Below, piece after piece: positions 40,883 to 48,679 of a stretch of 54,162 bases of DNA. The first letter of the stretch is position 1; each line of letters starts with the position of its first letter. The stretch is from a virus, in IMG/VR virus record IMGVR_UViG_3300034111_000497, positions 1 to 54,162 of that record. One strand, written 5' to 3'. Both the position numbers and the translations under genes were made by a program. Below the pieces are notes generated by a model. The model was not told the origin of the DNA, made no database searches, and was given only the letters and a program-made list of their open reading frames with translations.

Positions 40883-41687
40883 TGTAATACCTGTAGAATT
40901 TCCTGGTATTGAAAACGTATTAAAAAATTCAGACTACTACAAAGACAAATTAATATCTGACTCCGTAATATGTTTTAGAAATGCCAACTTAACACAAGAA
41001 GAGCAATTTGATTTTGCCAAAAAACTAGGCAATCTTATAGGGTGGTCACTTCTTAATGATACAAGCGAATACATAGAAAACCATGTTCGTAAGTCAGACT
41101 TTAAGCATGGTCCAGACGATATTATTGTAGAGTGGCATGTTGAGCATACATATTACACAAATCCAATAGTGGCTTCAACTTGGAATATGTATAATTTTAA
41201 AACAAATCCAGAAAATGGAAAAACATATTTTGTAGATACAAATGTGGTATTTAATATGCTTTCAAAAGAAGAACAAGAGTTCCTTACTAGTTGTATTATT
41301 GTTGAGCCAGATAGCGTAAGAAATTCACAACTAAAAACTGGTTTTGTATCTGGGCAAACTCATTTAGCAGACAATTACCCAATTATTGTTAAACATTGGC
41401 TAACAAGTAAGCCAATAATTAGATTTACAATTTTGCCAGAACCAATGATAATGAAGTTAGTTTCTTATAAAAATCAAGATCCAAATAAAGATACTTTAAA
41501 ATACTTTAAATCGTTAATTAGAAAAATAGAAGATATAATCTGGAACAATGAAGATATAAGAATAGTTCATAGATGGCAACAAGGTGACTTAGTAATTCCA
41601 GATTTGTTTAAATTGGCCCACGCTGTTACTGGCGGATTTCGTCCTGAAGATAGAGAATTTAGAGGTATCTGGGGATATAAGGATTAA
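40875..41687 (+). CDS. TauD/TfdA-like oxygenase
   Basis: A 270-residue protein: VICFRNANLTQEEQFDFAKK, EWHVEHTYYTNP and FKLAHAVTGGF, with a final arginine in FRGIWGYKD. The iron site reads HxE instead of the usual HxD, as in clavaminate-synthase relatives. AAGGGA precedes the ATG. TauD proteins release sulfite from taurine, but the substrate here is not known. Confidence 0.78.
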   Translation: MINVIPVEFPGIENVLKNSDYYKDKLISDSVICFRNANLTQEEQFDFAKKLGNLIGWSLLNDTSEYIENHVRKSDFKHGPDDIIVEWHVEHTYYTNPIVASTWNMYNFKTNPENGKTYFVDTNVVFNMLSKEEQEFLTSCIIVEPDSVRNSQLKTGFVSGQTHLADNYPIIVKHWLTSKPIIRFTILPEPMIMKLVSYKNQDPNKDTLKYFKSLIRKIEDIIWNNEDIRIVHRWQQGDLVIPDLFKLAHAVTGGFRPEDREFRGIWGYKD

Positions 41688-41732
41688 TTCGCTTTAAGTT
41701 CGGCGGCAAATAGGAGGTAACAAACCTTCCCC

Positions 41733-41747
41733 TGCCCTAAGAGGGCA
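41733..41747. terminator. Weak hairpin between convergent genes
   Basis: TGCCCT / AGGGCA with a 3-base loop lies between the convergent TauD-like gene and the leftward 41765 gene. No T-run follows, so terminator activity is uncertain. Confidence 0.35.
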
Positions 41748-41764
41748 ATAGCGGTTAATATTTC

Positions 41765-41950
41765 TTACTCCGCCTGCCTCAAAAATGGCTGTGACCAAAG
41801 TTCTGTTAAAGACTCATCGCCTATGTCATCAAAGTAGTAACGGTTTTTGGTTTGGCTATATGTCCAGCCTTTCCACATACCCTCGTCATCCCAAGTAAGG
41901 TTTGTATGTATTTCATTCATGGTTTCTTCAATTATATCATTTAGATTCAT
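41765..41950 (-). CDS. Small acidic protein
   Basis: A 61-residue protein (LTWDDEGMWKGWTYSQTK, YYFDDIGDESLTELW). An extended -10 (TGGTATGCT) ends six bases before the ATG. Function unknown. Confidence 0.6.
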   Translation of the reverse strand: MNLNDIIEETMNEIHTNLTWDDEGMWKGWTYSQTKNRYYFDDIGDESLTELWSQPFLRQAE

Positions 41951-41956
41951 TTATTA

Positions 41957-41965
41957 AGCATACCA
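41957..41965 (-). promoter_or_regulatory. Leaderless extended -10 promoter
   Basis: On the minus strand TGGTATGCT lies six bases before the ATG at 41950. Confidence 0.5.
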
Positions 41966-42027
41966 GAATTCGGCGGGTATAGAAAGAGTATCGTAATCCC
42001 CAATGTAATAACAAACCTTGTATGCAA

Positions 42028-42249
42028 TTAAACTTCAAACATTCCTTCAGGAACTGGTTTTCTAACCAACATAAGAGAATTAATCTCATCTGTGTATTGA
42101 GGATATTGCCGTCTAAGGTTTTTTAATATTTTATTGTATGCCCTTATACGATTCTGATTTCTACATCTTTCAAGTTCCTTGGCTATATGCAAACCATCTC
42201 TAACTAAAATATCTTTAATGCTTGTTGGCTCTGCTTTCCATGATTTCAT
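42028..42249 (-). CDS. Small basic protein
   Basis: A 73-residue helical protein (HIAKELERCRNQNRIRAYNK, LRRQYPQYTDEINSL). A consensus promoter drives it without a leader. Function unknown. Confidence 0.7.
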   Translation of the reverse strand: MKSWKAEPTSIKDILVRDGLHIAKELERCRNQNRIRAYNKILKNLRRQYPQYTDEINSLMLVRKPVPEGMFEV

Positions 42250-42255
42250 ATATCA

Positions 42256-42283
42256 ATTATATCTAGTCTGAATGGTTTGTCAA
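42256..42283 (-). promoter_or_regulatory. Consensus leaderless promoter
   Basis: On the minus strand, TTGACA, 16 bp, TATAAT, then six bases to the ATG at 42249. Confidence 0.9.
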
Positions 42284-42741
42284 GTCTTGCCAGATATGTC
42301 CAATTACACTGGTTTGATATGGACAATATGGAGCCAGAAGGATGGTTTGATACCGTCGCAAATAGGGCTTAGAAGGCTTTTAAATGGGTGGTTTGGAGGT
42401 TTGGTATGAAAGATAATCCTTACTGATATTTTTTGGATTGGGTTAGAATGGAGGAAAGTGGAGCAAAGTGGGGGATTGAGCGTTTTTATAGAGGGCGTCG
42501 TAATGTCCTGGCGGCCAAACCTCCCTATCCCAAACCTTCATATCTGCCAAACCTTCATATTGGGGCTGCATTATATACCAGATATAGAGGTTTGTCAACT
42601 ATAATATGCCTATAAAAACATAACAAAAAAGTTATAAAACTATTGGAAAACCAGGAAAAAAGTATAAAAAGGTTTGGTAATTATGGGAAAAGTTTGTATA
42701 ATTCAGGGATTTTTTTTCCCGCTTCGTAATGTCTATTAGTA

Positions 42742-42924
42742 CTATGATTTATTGCGGGGCGGGAATTTAAAGAGAGATCGTAATACCCTTATAGGTATAG
42801 TAACAAACCATTTTAACTTCTTCTCTAGATTATTTTGTATCTTTAACTCTGGAGACTCATTCTTATAATGCTCTGATTGAAAGTAAGGGCTAAACATTAC
42901 ATTAGAAAAATGTCTTGGACTCAT
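42742..42924 (-). CDS. Small protein inside the repeat region
   Basis: A 60-residue basic protein (MSPRHFSNVMFSPYFQSEHY). It is supported by TGTTATAAT ending six bases before the ATG. No homologue is recognised. Confidence 0.55.
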   Translation of the reverse strand: MSPRHFSNVMFSPYFQSEHYKNESPELKIQNNLEKKLKWFVTIPIRVLRSLFKFPPRNKS

Positions 42925-42930
42925 AGGATT

Positions 42931-42939
42931 ATTATAACA
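42931..42939 (-). promoter_or_regulatory. Leaderless extended -10 promoter
   Basis: On the minus strand TGTTATAAT lies six bases before the ATG at 42924. Confidence 0.6.
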
Positions 42940-43094
42940 TTGTTTGTAGATAGAAAGGTTTGAAAGGTTTGGGAAAATAAGGTTTGGGATCGTAATAACT
43001 TTCTGGGATTTTTTGAATTGGGTTCTTAATGTCTTTTTCGTAAATGAGGTTTGGAGGTTTGGGAATATGTACCCAGGATACTACGCCTCAGACT

Positions 43095-43379
43095 TTACTC
43101 AGTTCCATTAGTATTCTCCTCTGCGCTTTCAAATACCTCGTCCAAATCAGACCAGCCAGTATCCTCTAGGTTTAACCCTGCTAAGAATAGCGACCATGTT
43201 TCTGTTATATACCTTGCCCCATCGTCTGACACCTCACAAAGGTTCTCAGCAACAAAGTAGGCAAGCGGTAGCCCTAAGTCATTAAACTCTATAAAGTCTT
43301 TAAACTCTTCATCTTCTTTATATACAGAATAAAGTTTACCTAAGATATTGCATATATTACGGAAGTCTGTCACTATCAT
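43095..43379 (-). CDS. Small acidic protein
   Basis: A 94-residue acidic helical protein (LAYFVAENLCEVSDDGARYI). It overlaps the upstream gene by 23 bp. Function unknown. Confidence 0.65.
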   Translation of the reverse strand: MIVTDFRNICNILGKLYSVYKEDEEFKDFIEFNDLGLPLAYFVAENLCEVSDDGARYITETWSLFLAGLNLEDTGWSDLDEVFESAEENTNGTE

Positions 43380-43590
43380 ACCCCAATCTATTTTGCTCTA
43401 CCTTGTCCTCTTGGAACTGTGCGCTTTCTAATACTTCTAATGACCTGCGATAAATCAAATAGGGAGTTGCTCTAGCCAAGTAGTAGCCAACCTTTTCTAA
43501 GTCAAGATAAAAGTCGGACAAGAGTTTGCCAATGGATACGGCAACCTTTTCCTCTTTGCTCTGTCGCTGTAATCTACTAATACGATACAT
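43357..43590 (-). CDS. Small helical protein
   Basis: A 77-residue protein (KLLSDFYLDLEKVGYYLARA). A TGATATAAT lies 15 bases upstream and GGGGTC precedes the ATG. Function unknown. Confidence 0.65.
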   Translation of the reverse strand: MYRISRLQRQSKEEKVAVSIGKLLSDFYLDLEKVGYYLARATPYLIYRRSLEVLESAQFQEDKVEQNRLGYDSDRLP

Positions 43591-43605
43591 AAGACCCCAA
43601 TCTAT

Positions 43606-43614
43606 ATTATATCA
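43606..43614 (-). promoter_or_regulatory. Extended -10 promoter
   Basis: On the minus strand TGATATAAT lies 15 bases before the ATG at 43590, with a GGGGTC ribosome site between. Confidence 0.6.
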
Positions 43615-43620
43615 AAGGAA

Positions 43621-43657
43621 GGGGGAGAGCGCAACCCACCACAGTTCACGCCCTCCC
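43621..43657 (-). terminator. GC-rich hairpin between operons
   Basis: On the minus strand GGGAGGGCG pairs with CGCTCTCCC around a 19-base loop, just after the 43665 gene and before the next promoter. No T-run follows, so it may be a weak terminator. Confidence 0.4.
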
Positions 43658-43664
43658 GTATTGG

Positions 43665-44063
43665 CTAGCGAGAGGTGACCCCAACCCCCGCTGATGAAGC
43701 CCCCACACTGGAGAGATCAGTGCTGGGCAAATTATAATTAATAAAACTATCAATGTCTTTGTGGTCTACTCCATCATGACTGATAGTATTATCTGTTAGG
43801 TCAATTAATATTGGATGGTCCATAAACCCTAAGTCATTAGGATCGCATGCATAGATACCAAACCCTGTCTCATCCAAGATAGAGTCTTGCAATAGATAAC
43901 TAATAGCCATACGTGTGTAGTATTCTGTATCACCTTTACGTGGAGCAGAATGCTGCAGGGCCTGAGCAAGATCTTGATACATACTGTCTTCTCCCCAGTG
44001 GCTGTACAGCGCTACCGCTAGGTCCTCTGATTGTTTAAATACAAATGTACAACGTGCTCCCAT
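43665..44063 (-). CDS. Conserved actinophage protein
   Basis: A 132-residue protein beginning GARCTFVFKQSEDLAVALYS, a motif I recall in other actinophage genomes. It shares one base with the upstream gene. Function unknown. Confidence 0.7.
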   Translation of the reverse strand: MGARCTFVFKQSEDLAVALYSHWGEDSMYQDLAQALQHSAPRKGDTEYYTRMAISYLLQDSILDETGFGIYACDPNDLGFMDHPILIDLTDNTISHDGVDHKDIDSFINYNLPSTDLSSVGASSAGVGVTSR

Positions 44064-44392
44064 TAGTCATTCTCCTTATTTAGGTCACCCATAAAATCAA
44101 TAACTATTTTAGATACCCGCTCATCTTGCATAATTGCGTAGACGGGATACAAACCATCACCATATCCAGTATTAAATACTACTGCCTTAGCATGGCCTAA
44201 CTCACCATAGGTTTTATTAATTGTGGTAGCGCTAGCGCCATGATAAGAGTAATCTCCACCCTTACCTTCAAGATTCCACTCATCATGTTTGTTAGTATCC
44301 CAATCATCTAAATAGCATGGGTCGCCTACCATGGCCTGACCGCTATCAACTGAAAAGTATCCTATTTCTATTAAGTCATTTGTATTTATCAC
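44063..44392 (-). CDS. DUF4241-like protein
   Basis: A 109-residue protein (SVDSGQAMVGDPCYLDDW, then AVVFNTGYGDGLYPVYAIM), with the D-x-C and GYGDG pattern that recalls DUF4241. Family placement is tentative. Function unknown. Confidence 0.6.
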   Translation of the reverse strand: MINTNDLIEIGYFSVDSGQAMVGDPCYLDDWDTNKHDEWNLEGKGGDYSYHGASATTINKTYGELGHAKAVVFNTGYGDGLYPVYAIMQDERVSKIVIDFMGDLNKEND

Positions 44393-44401
44393 GGGTTCTC
44401 C

Positions 44402-44959
44402 TTAGAAATGAAAGTCGACTGGTACTAGATATTGTCTCACGGCTTGTTCAGGTTTGTCAAGTCGCTCTTTAAGATAGGTTACTTCAGCAATATTCTCATC
44501 AAGGTCATAAAGCCCACTATCGGGTGTCCAACCCCCCATTAGCATTGTTGCTGTTTCTTTCATAGTATAAGCAGACATCATGGTGTCACCGTTATACTCT
44601 GACCGACCACCCTCTGAGGCATAGTCAACCATATCACTAATAAACTTATCAGGCTTGAACTGTTTGATTGCTCTGTTCATAGCCTCTGATTTCCATTTAC
44701 CTACACTGATTAATGCTTCCTGGAATTTTTCCTTATCTTCAGAAAAGCCCAACACATCAGTAGGGTCATCGTTGTAACCTGCCATAATGTTGTTTTCTTT
44801 ATTTGCATTACTGCTCCACCTTCCTCCACCTACGACGTGCCAATCTGACCAGTCTGCTAGGCGATATCCGTCTTCGTTTGGTTGTAGGCTTACAACAACT
44901 TTGTCAAAAGCCTCTTGCTTGCTATCTGCTTCAACTGCTATATAGTGTAGAGTATGCAC
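44402..44959 (-). CDS. Unrecognised phage protein
   Basis: A 185-residue protein starting HTLHYIAVEADSKQEAFDKV, with a ferredoxin-like N-terminal pattern and a helical middle. It shares one base with its upstream neighbour in a five-gene leftward operon. Function unknown. Confidence 0.65.
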   Translation of the reverse strand: MHTLHYIAVEADSKQEAFDKVVVSLQPNEDGYRLADWSDWHVVGGGRWSSNANKENNIMAGYNDDPTDVLGFSEDKEKFQEALISVGKWKSEAMNRAIKQFKPDKFISDMVDYASEGGRSEYNGDTMMSAYTMKETATMLMGGWTPDSGLYDLDENIAEVTYLKERLDKPEQAVRQYLVPVDFHF

Positions 44960-45273
44960 TATTCGTCCCTTCCCTCGATTAGTTGTATCTGATAGTACTG
45001 GCTGTCATCATAGGGAACGGTAGTTACAAAATACCCAATCCTATTAACTACATGATAGCCGTCACAGATATAGGTCCCACCGTCATCTCCGTCACTATAA
45101 GTCCATATCCTATTACTGTCTTGGGCTTTGACAAACTCTAACTCATCACCATATGTCTCAAACATATAGCCATGCTCACCGTCATGGAATGAGGCATTGT
45201 CGTCTAGGTAGTTAGGTATAGGCTTGAACTGTTCAAACCATTCATCCTCTGTAAGTTGTATGAGGTTTGGCAT
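44959..45273 (-). CDS. Unrecognised acidic protein
   Basis: A 104-residue acidic, aromatic-rich protein (YSDGDDGGTYICDGYHVVNR). It shares one base with genes on both sides. Function unknown. Confidence 0.65.
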   Translation of the reverse strand: MPNLIQLTEDEWFEQFKPIPNYLDDNASFHDGEHGYMFETYGDELEFVKAQDSNRIWTYSDGDDGGTYICDGYHVVNRIGYFVTTVPYDDSQYYQIQLIEGRDE

Positions 45274-45428
45274 TACTTAACTTTATCTGTAACTACTGAC
45301 AAACCATTGATTATTTCTAATACAACGCTGTCCTCGTCCTCAGTATCAGTTTCGTATGTGAAGTTCATATAATCACCTGTTGGCTCAAATATGATTTCTA
45401 CTTGCCATTCGTTTGAGTATTCGTCCAT
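45273..45428 (-). CDS. Small acidic protein
   Basis: A 51-residue protein (MDEYSNEWQVEIIFEPTGDY). The ATG at 45428 is preferred over an in-frame start 20 codons upstream because AAGGGAG lies just before it and the -35/-10 lies within the longer form. First gene of the leftward operon. Confidence 0.6.
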   Translation of the reverse strand: MDEYSNEWQVEIIFEPTGDYMNFTYETDTEDEDSVVLEIINGLSVVTDKVK

Positions 45429-45459
45429 TGTGGGTCTCCCTTGTTGGTTTCTTAATATA

Positions 45460-45488
45460 ATTTTACTATGCCCTGCGAATTTTTGCAA
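45460..45488 (-). promoter_or_regulatory. Promoter of the 45.4-43.7 kb operon
   Basis: On the minus strand, TTGCAA, 17 bp, TAAAAT. A Crp/GlxR-like palindrome begins 10 bp upstream of the -35. Confidence 0.75.
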
Positions 45489-45498
45489 GGTATCGTAA

Positions 45499-45514
45499 GG
45501 TGATTTACATCACA
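45499..45514. promoter_or_regulatory. Crp/GlxR-like palindrome 1
   Basis: GGTGATTTACATCACA contains GTGAT / ATCAC around four bases. It sits just upstream of the promoter at 45460-45488. Confidence 0.7.
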
Positions 45515-45666
45515 CCTTCATCTATATAGCCTTCTGCTAATAGCCCCTCAAAGAAATCCCATATGGTTAATAGGCCTTGCTTTATTTTTGGGTCGGTAGC
45601 GGTATCAATAGCAACAGTTAAACTATCACCAAATGCTTGTATATCTTTATATGTATAACCTAACAT
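45505..45666 (-). CDS. Tiny protein
   Basis: A 53-residue protein (MLGYTYKDIQAFGDSLTVAI) with a GGAGG ribosome site. It shares one base with the upstream gene. Its 3' end runs through the palindrome at 45499. Function unknown. Confidence 0.6.
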   Translation of the reverse strand: MLGYTYKDIQAFGDSLTVAIDTATDPKIKQGLLTIWDFFEGLLAEGYIDEGVM

Positions 45667-45809
45667 TATTCCTCCCCATACTTGACAATGGTATTTAATG
45701 TGGTATGTATATTACAATCACAATCTCCACTAGCCATGCTATCCATAAAGTCTAAGTGTTCTGAGTTATCCTGATAGATGGTTTGTATTAGTTGGTTAAT
45801 TGTGGTCAT
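45666..45809 (-). CDS. Tiny protein with strong leaderless promoter
   Basis: A 47-residue protein (MTTINQLIQTIYQDNSEH) with a CDC motif. TTGACT, 17 bp, TAAAAT and six bases precede the ATG. Function unknown. Confidence 0.65.
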   Translation of the reverse strand: MTTINQLIQTIYQDNSEHLDFMDSMASGDCDCNIHTTLNTIVKYGEE

Positions 45810-45815
45810 ATTAAT

Positions 45816-45844
45816 ATTTTACAGGAAACTGGGAAAAAAGTCAA
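45816..45844 (-). promoter_or_regulatory. Strong leaderless promoter
   Basis: On the minus strand, TTGACT, 17 bp, TAAAAT, then six bases to the ATG at 45809. Confidence 0.85.
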
Positions 45845-45902
45845 TCTTTCTTAATGAAACAATTATGTGTTATTATTTAAATAGACAAAACCCAGGGCGG
45901 GG

Positions 45903-45976
45903 CGATCCCAACGGGACTTGAACCCGTAGCCTTTACCGTGACAGGGTAACGATCTAACCAATTGATCTATGGGACC
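45903..45976 (-). tRNA. tRNA-Asp (GTC)
   Basis: The acceptor stem GGTCCCA pairs with TGGGATC (one G-T). The anticodon loop CTGTCAC carries GTC on a TTACC/GGTAA stem, and the T-arm has GTTCAAGTC. CCA is not encoded. It lies just downstream of the DUF932 gene. Confidence 0.93.
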
Positions 45977-45980
45977 AGCG

Positions 45981-46011
45981 GAGCAGTTTTAAATCATGCT
46001 CAGGATTTTTT
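45981..46011. repeat. GAGCA-TGCTC hairpin, copy 1
   Basis: GAGCAGTTTTAAATCATGCTC forms a hairpin with a T-run on the plus strand. It lies between the DUF932 stop and tRNA-Asp. Copies 2 and 3 are at 47822 and 48634. Confidence 0.65.
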
Positions 46012-46012
46012 A

Positions 46013-47029
46013 CTAAACTATTTGCAAAGTTTTTTGCACAACAGTTAGCAAACGATTTTTCTCTGCGTTAGTTGCAGGGTCAAATCCAGAAGCAGCAGCA
46101 AACATACTTTCGCCATTTGCACTACGAGATGAACGATACCAGTCTAAACGCTCAGTTAGTGCATTGAACGCACCCCAAGCATTACCAGCAATCATGCCAT
46201 TGAAATCACCAGTATAAATATCGTTAATCATATTTACCTTGTTTTCCCATTTCTTGATTGCACCCTTAGTGTCTAATTCTGGCTTAGGGTAAGCAGCAAG
46301 AATAATATCATTGAAGTCTTTCGCTGATATTTCTTTTTGTATCATAGCATGAGCCATCTTGTCGAATTCGTCCATGTATGAGTTAGCCATACCTAGTGCT
46401 TGACGAGCAACAGCAACCTTACCATTAGCGGTTTGAGTATGACGGATTTTGAAAGATTGCTTTACGCCATCTTTTTTCTTAGTACGATTGAGTGCAACAT
46501 TGAGAGTGTTAGCGCACACAACACGAACAGGTGTGATACTTGCTTGAATAGCGATTGAGCCATCATGGCTAGTATTGATAAGCAAATAAGTCTTTACCTT
46601 ATCTGCAACACCATTAGGGTCTAAGATTGTTTCACGCTCTAAAGCAAGAGAGCCAAACACTACACGACCACCCTTAAGAGAGCCAGCGGTTTCCCAACGA
46701 CCCCCACCATCAAGAATGTTATCGCCAAATGCAAACAGTTCTTCATTTTGTAGTGGTGTATATCGCTCACCAACAATTCCCAAAACATCAGTTTGAGATT
46801 TATCAGTAGGGTTTGTGCGAACAACATATTGATATTGTTTGTCAGATATTAAACTAGATGGGATTTCTAAATCCTCTAGTCTAACGTTCCAACCATTAAG
46901 ATTGGCAGCAGCAAGCATTTCACTTGTATTTTTCTCAGTATCAAATACAGTACCAAGATTGTGCCATGCAGGTTCACGGAATGATGCAAAACTTGCAACA
47001 CCGTTTTGAGTTTCTAACTCATGAGCCAT
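46013..47029 (-). CDS. DUF932 (phage/plasmid-like) protein
   Basis: A 338-residue DUF932 protein: MAHELETQNG, AWHNLGTVFD, GIVGERYTPLQNEELFAFGD, RVVCANTLNVAL and a C-terminal AWGAFNALTERLDWYR. The family is common on phages and plasmids and its role is not established. The ATG at 47029 follows AAAGGA and is 12 codons after a longer in-frame start. Confidence 0.9.
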   Translation of the reverse strand: MAHELETQNGVASFASFREPAWHNLGTVFDTEKNTSEMLAAANLNGWNVRLEDLEIPSSLISDKQYQYVVRTNPTDKSQTDVLGIVGERYTPLQNEELFAFGDNILDGGGRWETAGSLKGGRVVFGSLALERETILDPNGVADKVKTYLLINTSHDGSIAIQASITPVRVVCANTLNVALNRTKKKDGVKQSFKIRHTQTANGKVAVARQALGMANSYMDEFDKMAHAMIQKEISAKDFNDIILAAYPKPELDTKGAIKKWENKVNMINDIYTGDFNGMIAGNAWGAFNALTERLDWYRSSRSANGESMFAAASGFDPATNAEKNRLLTVVQKTLQIV

Positions 47030-47055
47030 TTTTGTCCTTTCGATTGTTTTAATTA

Positions 47056-47084
47056 ATTTTATCACTCATGGCTGACAATGTCAA
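47056..47084 (-). promoter_or_regulatory. Consensus promoter for DUF932
   Basis: On the minus strand, TTGACA, 17 bp, TAAAAT, followed by a leader with AAAGGA. Confidence 0.88.
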
Positions 47085-47124
47085 ATAGGATTGGGGAAAA
47101 TGGTTTAATCTTCTTAAATGGTAT

Positions 47125-47150
47125 AAAACGGACATTTCGGGCGCCCTGGG
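47125..47150. repeat. Intergenic element with AAAACGGACATTTCGG and GCCCTGGG
   Basis: The 16-mer AAAACGGACATTTCGG occurs here and at 48959. GCCCTGGG follows at 47143 and recurs at 47802, with variants at 45891 (complement), 49854, 50915, 52328 and 53198. Confidence 0.65.
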
Positions 47151-47208
47151 TTTTTGTTAGGGCCAGTTTTACGTCTTGGCCCACGACGTTGATAGCCCCC
47201 TATCAAAT

Positions 47209-47697
47209 TTAGTAGTGGTCCTCCAAAGATACTTCGTCCACATTAAGATCTGCGTCATACTCATATGAATTTAAATCAACATCAATTGTTACATTGCTTA
47301 AGTCAAAGTCATCCAACTCAGACACTGGAACATTAATAGTTCCGCTGAACGAGACGGTACCTTGAACTTCAATTTGCTTAGTTGGATTAAACCCAAAGTG
47401 TTCTATGATTGCTTGTAACACTTCTTCTTTAGTATAGTTAGGGTCATACCATTCTACAATTTGTTCCTCTAACCAATTTATATCTAAGCGCTTTGCTGCT
47501 AATTGATCAGCATACGATCTTGATTTATGTAGTTGCCACTCAATGTCAGTAACCTTATCGGTCATGAATGTTGCTGCTGGCTCTTCACCTAGTTGCACAC
47601 CATGTGAAGGTGTCAGTTCAGGTATATACTTGTAGGTCACAAGTAGGTTAGGATTATAAGAAACAGTTAACTGATCTTGTAACATTACTTCGCTCAT
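47209..47697 (-). CDS. Unrecognised acidic phage protein
   Basis: A 162-residue protein with helices in the N-terminal two thirds and a beta-rich end (VQGTVSFSGTINVPVSELDD). AAAAGGAACCCCT precedes the ATG at 47697. Function unknown. Confidence 0.65.
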   Translation of the reverse strand: MSEVMLQDQLTVSYNPNLLVTYKYIPELTPSHGVQLGEEPAATFMTDKVTDIEWQLHKSRSYADQLAAKRLDINWLEEQIVEWYDPNYTKEEVLQAIIEHFGFNPTKQIEVQGTVSFSGTINVPVSELDDFDLSNVTIDVDLNSYEYDADLNVDEVSLEDHY

Positions 47698-47722
47698 TAG
47701 GGGTTCCTTTTCTGTTAATACA

Positions 47723-47751
47723 ATAATATCACCAAGATTGTGGAAATGCAA
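47723..47751 (-). promoter_or_regulatory. Promoter of the 47697 gene
   Basis: On the minus strand, TTGCAT, 17 bp, TATTAT with a TGA extension. Confidence 0.65.
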
Positions 47752-47783
47752 ATGCCGTTCTTAATTAGTCTCACATAATGAGA

Positions 47784-47799
47784 TGTGATTTAGATCACT
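47784..47799. promoter_or_regulatory. Crp/GlxR-like palindrome 2
   Basis: TGTGATTTAGATCACT matches TGTGANNTANNTCACA at all but the last base. It is preceded by TCTCACATAATGAGA, an inverted repeat also found before palindrome 3. Confidence 0.75.
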
Positions 47800-47821
47800 G
47801 CGCCCTGGGCGGCGGGGCATT

Positions 47822-47851
47822 AAAAAATGAGCAGTTTAGAACTCATGCTCA
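47822..47851 (-). terminator. GAGCA-TGCTC hairpin, copy 2 (terminator)
   Basis: On the minus strand TGAGCA / TGCTCA is followed by TTTTTT, an intrinsic terminator for the leftward gene ending at 47908. Confidence 0.75.
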
Positions 47852-47907
47852 GGAGTCTTATCTCAGGAATAACTTAGCAATTAAGCCAAGTGCTTATCAG
47901 AGATAAA

Positions 47908-48078
47908 TTATTTAGTTGTGCTTACCATAGCAAGACGACGAGAGCCGTTTGCTAACTGTAAGGATACTCTAGTAAGTTTAGAGTTAATAGGTGCGAACTT
48001 TACAATTCTACCTGTAACGCCTGTTTTACTGGTGGTGAATAAATCACCTAGTTGGTATGTGTATCCGCCTAGTGTCAT
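47908..48078 (-). CDS. Small SH3/KOW-like protein (paralogue A)
   Basis: A 56-residue beta protein (GYTYQLGDLFTTSKTGVTGR, then IVKFAPINSKLTRVSLQLAN). It parallels the protein at 48680-48844 in length and motif spacing. A strong promoter precedes it and a terminator hairpin follows. Function unknown. Confidence 0.7.
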   Translation of the reverse strand: MTLGGYTYQLGDLFTTSKTGVTGRIVKFAPINSKLTRVSLQLANGSRRLAMVSTTK

Positions 48079-48114
48079 GATTTTCCTTTTCTGTTGTGGT
48101 GGTTTGTTATATTA

Positions 48115-48143
48115 AGTATAACATTTTTGGGGGGGCAAGTCAA
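48115..48143 (-). promoter_or_regulatory. Strong promoter of paralogue A
   Basis: On the minus strand, TTGACT, 17 bp, TATACT, with a leader containing AAAAGGA. Confidence 0.9.
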
Positions 48144-48160
48144 GAACCCCCCCAATACTA

Positions 48161-48586
48161 TTAGAGATAACGAGCAATAGCGTTATATGTGCTAGTGCTA
48201 ACTGTTTCCTCGTCGGTCATTTTAAGGATACGGATAGCGTTTTCCATTTCCTCTTTCTGCTCACGATAGGTATGAACATGAAGTTGCTCAAACTTACGCT
48301 CAGGCTCAGCAGGGAACTGACCTTCCTTAACTGTTAGGTCAAAATCTACATTAAGATTTCCTGTCCATGTGCGGAAGTTAGTTCTAAGGTTTTCTGCCTT
48401 ATCAACATTAGCGATAGCAAAAGCAAACATTTCTTTTTTCCAAGCGTCTAGTGAGGCTTGATACTTTGCTTCGTTTTCGTCTTGTGTTTTATAGTTAGCC
48501 TCTAACTCTACTAATCTATTTTCTAAGGCTGTAATAACCTTAGATGTGGCGATTTTTACATTTATTGCTTTACCTCTTGTTGCCAT
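48161..48586 (-). CDS. Conserved helical phage protein
   Basis: A 141-residue helical protein (KVITALENRLVELEANYKTQ; KQEEMEN-type C-terminal helix). I recall similar small proteins in actinophages. Function unknown. Confidence 0.65.
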   Translation of the reverse strand: MATRGKAINVKIATSKVITALENRLVELEANYKTQDENEAKYQASLDAWKKEMFAFAIANVDKAENLRTNFRTWTGNLNVDFDLTVKEGQFPAEPERKFEQLHVHTYREQKEEMENAIRILKMTDEETVSTSTYNAIARYL

Positions 48587-48633
48587 TTGGTTTGTTTCCG
48601 TTCTTGTTGGTGGGTTTGATGGGGGTATTAAGT

Positions 48634-48656
48634 TGAGCAGTTTCTCGTCATGCTCA
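48634..48656 (-). repeat. GAGCA-TGCTC hairpin, copy 3
   Basis: TGAGCA / TGCTCA around a short loop lies between paralogue B's stop and the 48586 gene. No T-run follows, so processing or attenuation is possible. Confidence 0.6.
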
Positions 48657-48679
48657 GGACTTTAGCCACTAGGCTAATT

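Larger units (their letters stand above)
42390..43062. repeat. AGGTTTGG repeat region
   Basis: Nine exact copies of AGGTTTGG or its complement lie in this 670-bp stretch: plus strand at 42397, 42670, 42965, 42980, 43047 and 43055; minus strand at 42515, 42530 and 42547. A 15-base unit (GGTTTGGAGGTTTGG) occurs at 42390 and 43048. TCGTAAT also recurs (near 42499, 42726, 42777 and 42989). Apart from one small gene at 42742-42924, the stretch 42250-43094 is non-coding. Confidence 0.75.

Noticed and set aside
42433-42615. 60-residue plus-strand frame in the AGGTTTGG region
   Set aside because: No ribosome site or leaderless promoter, and its sequence is made of the repeats.
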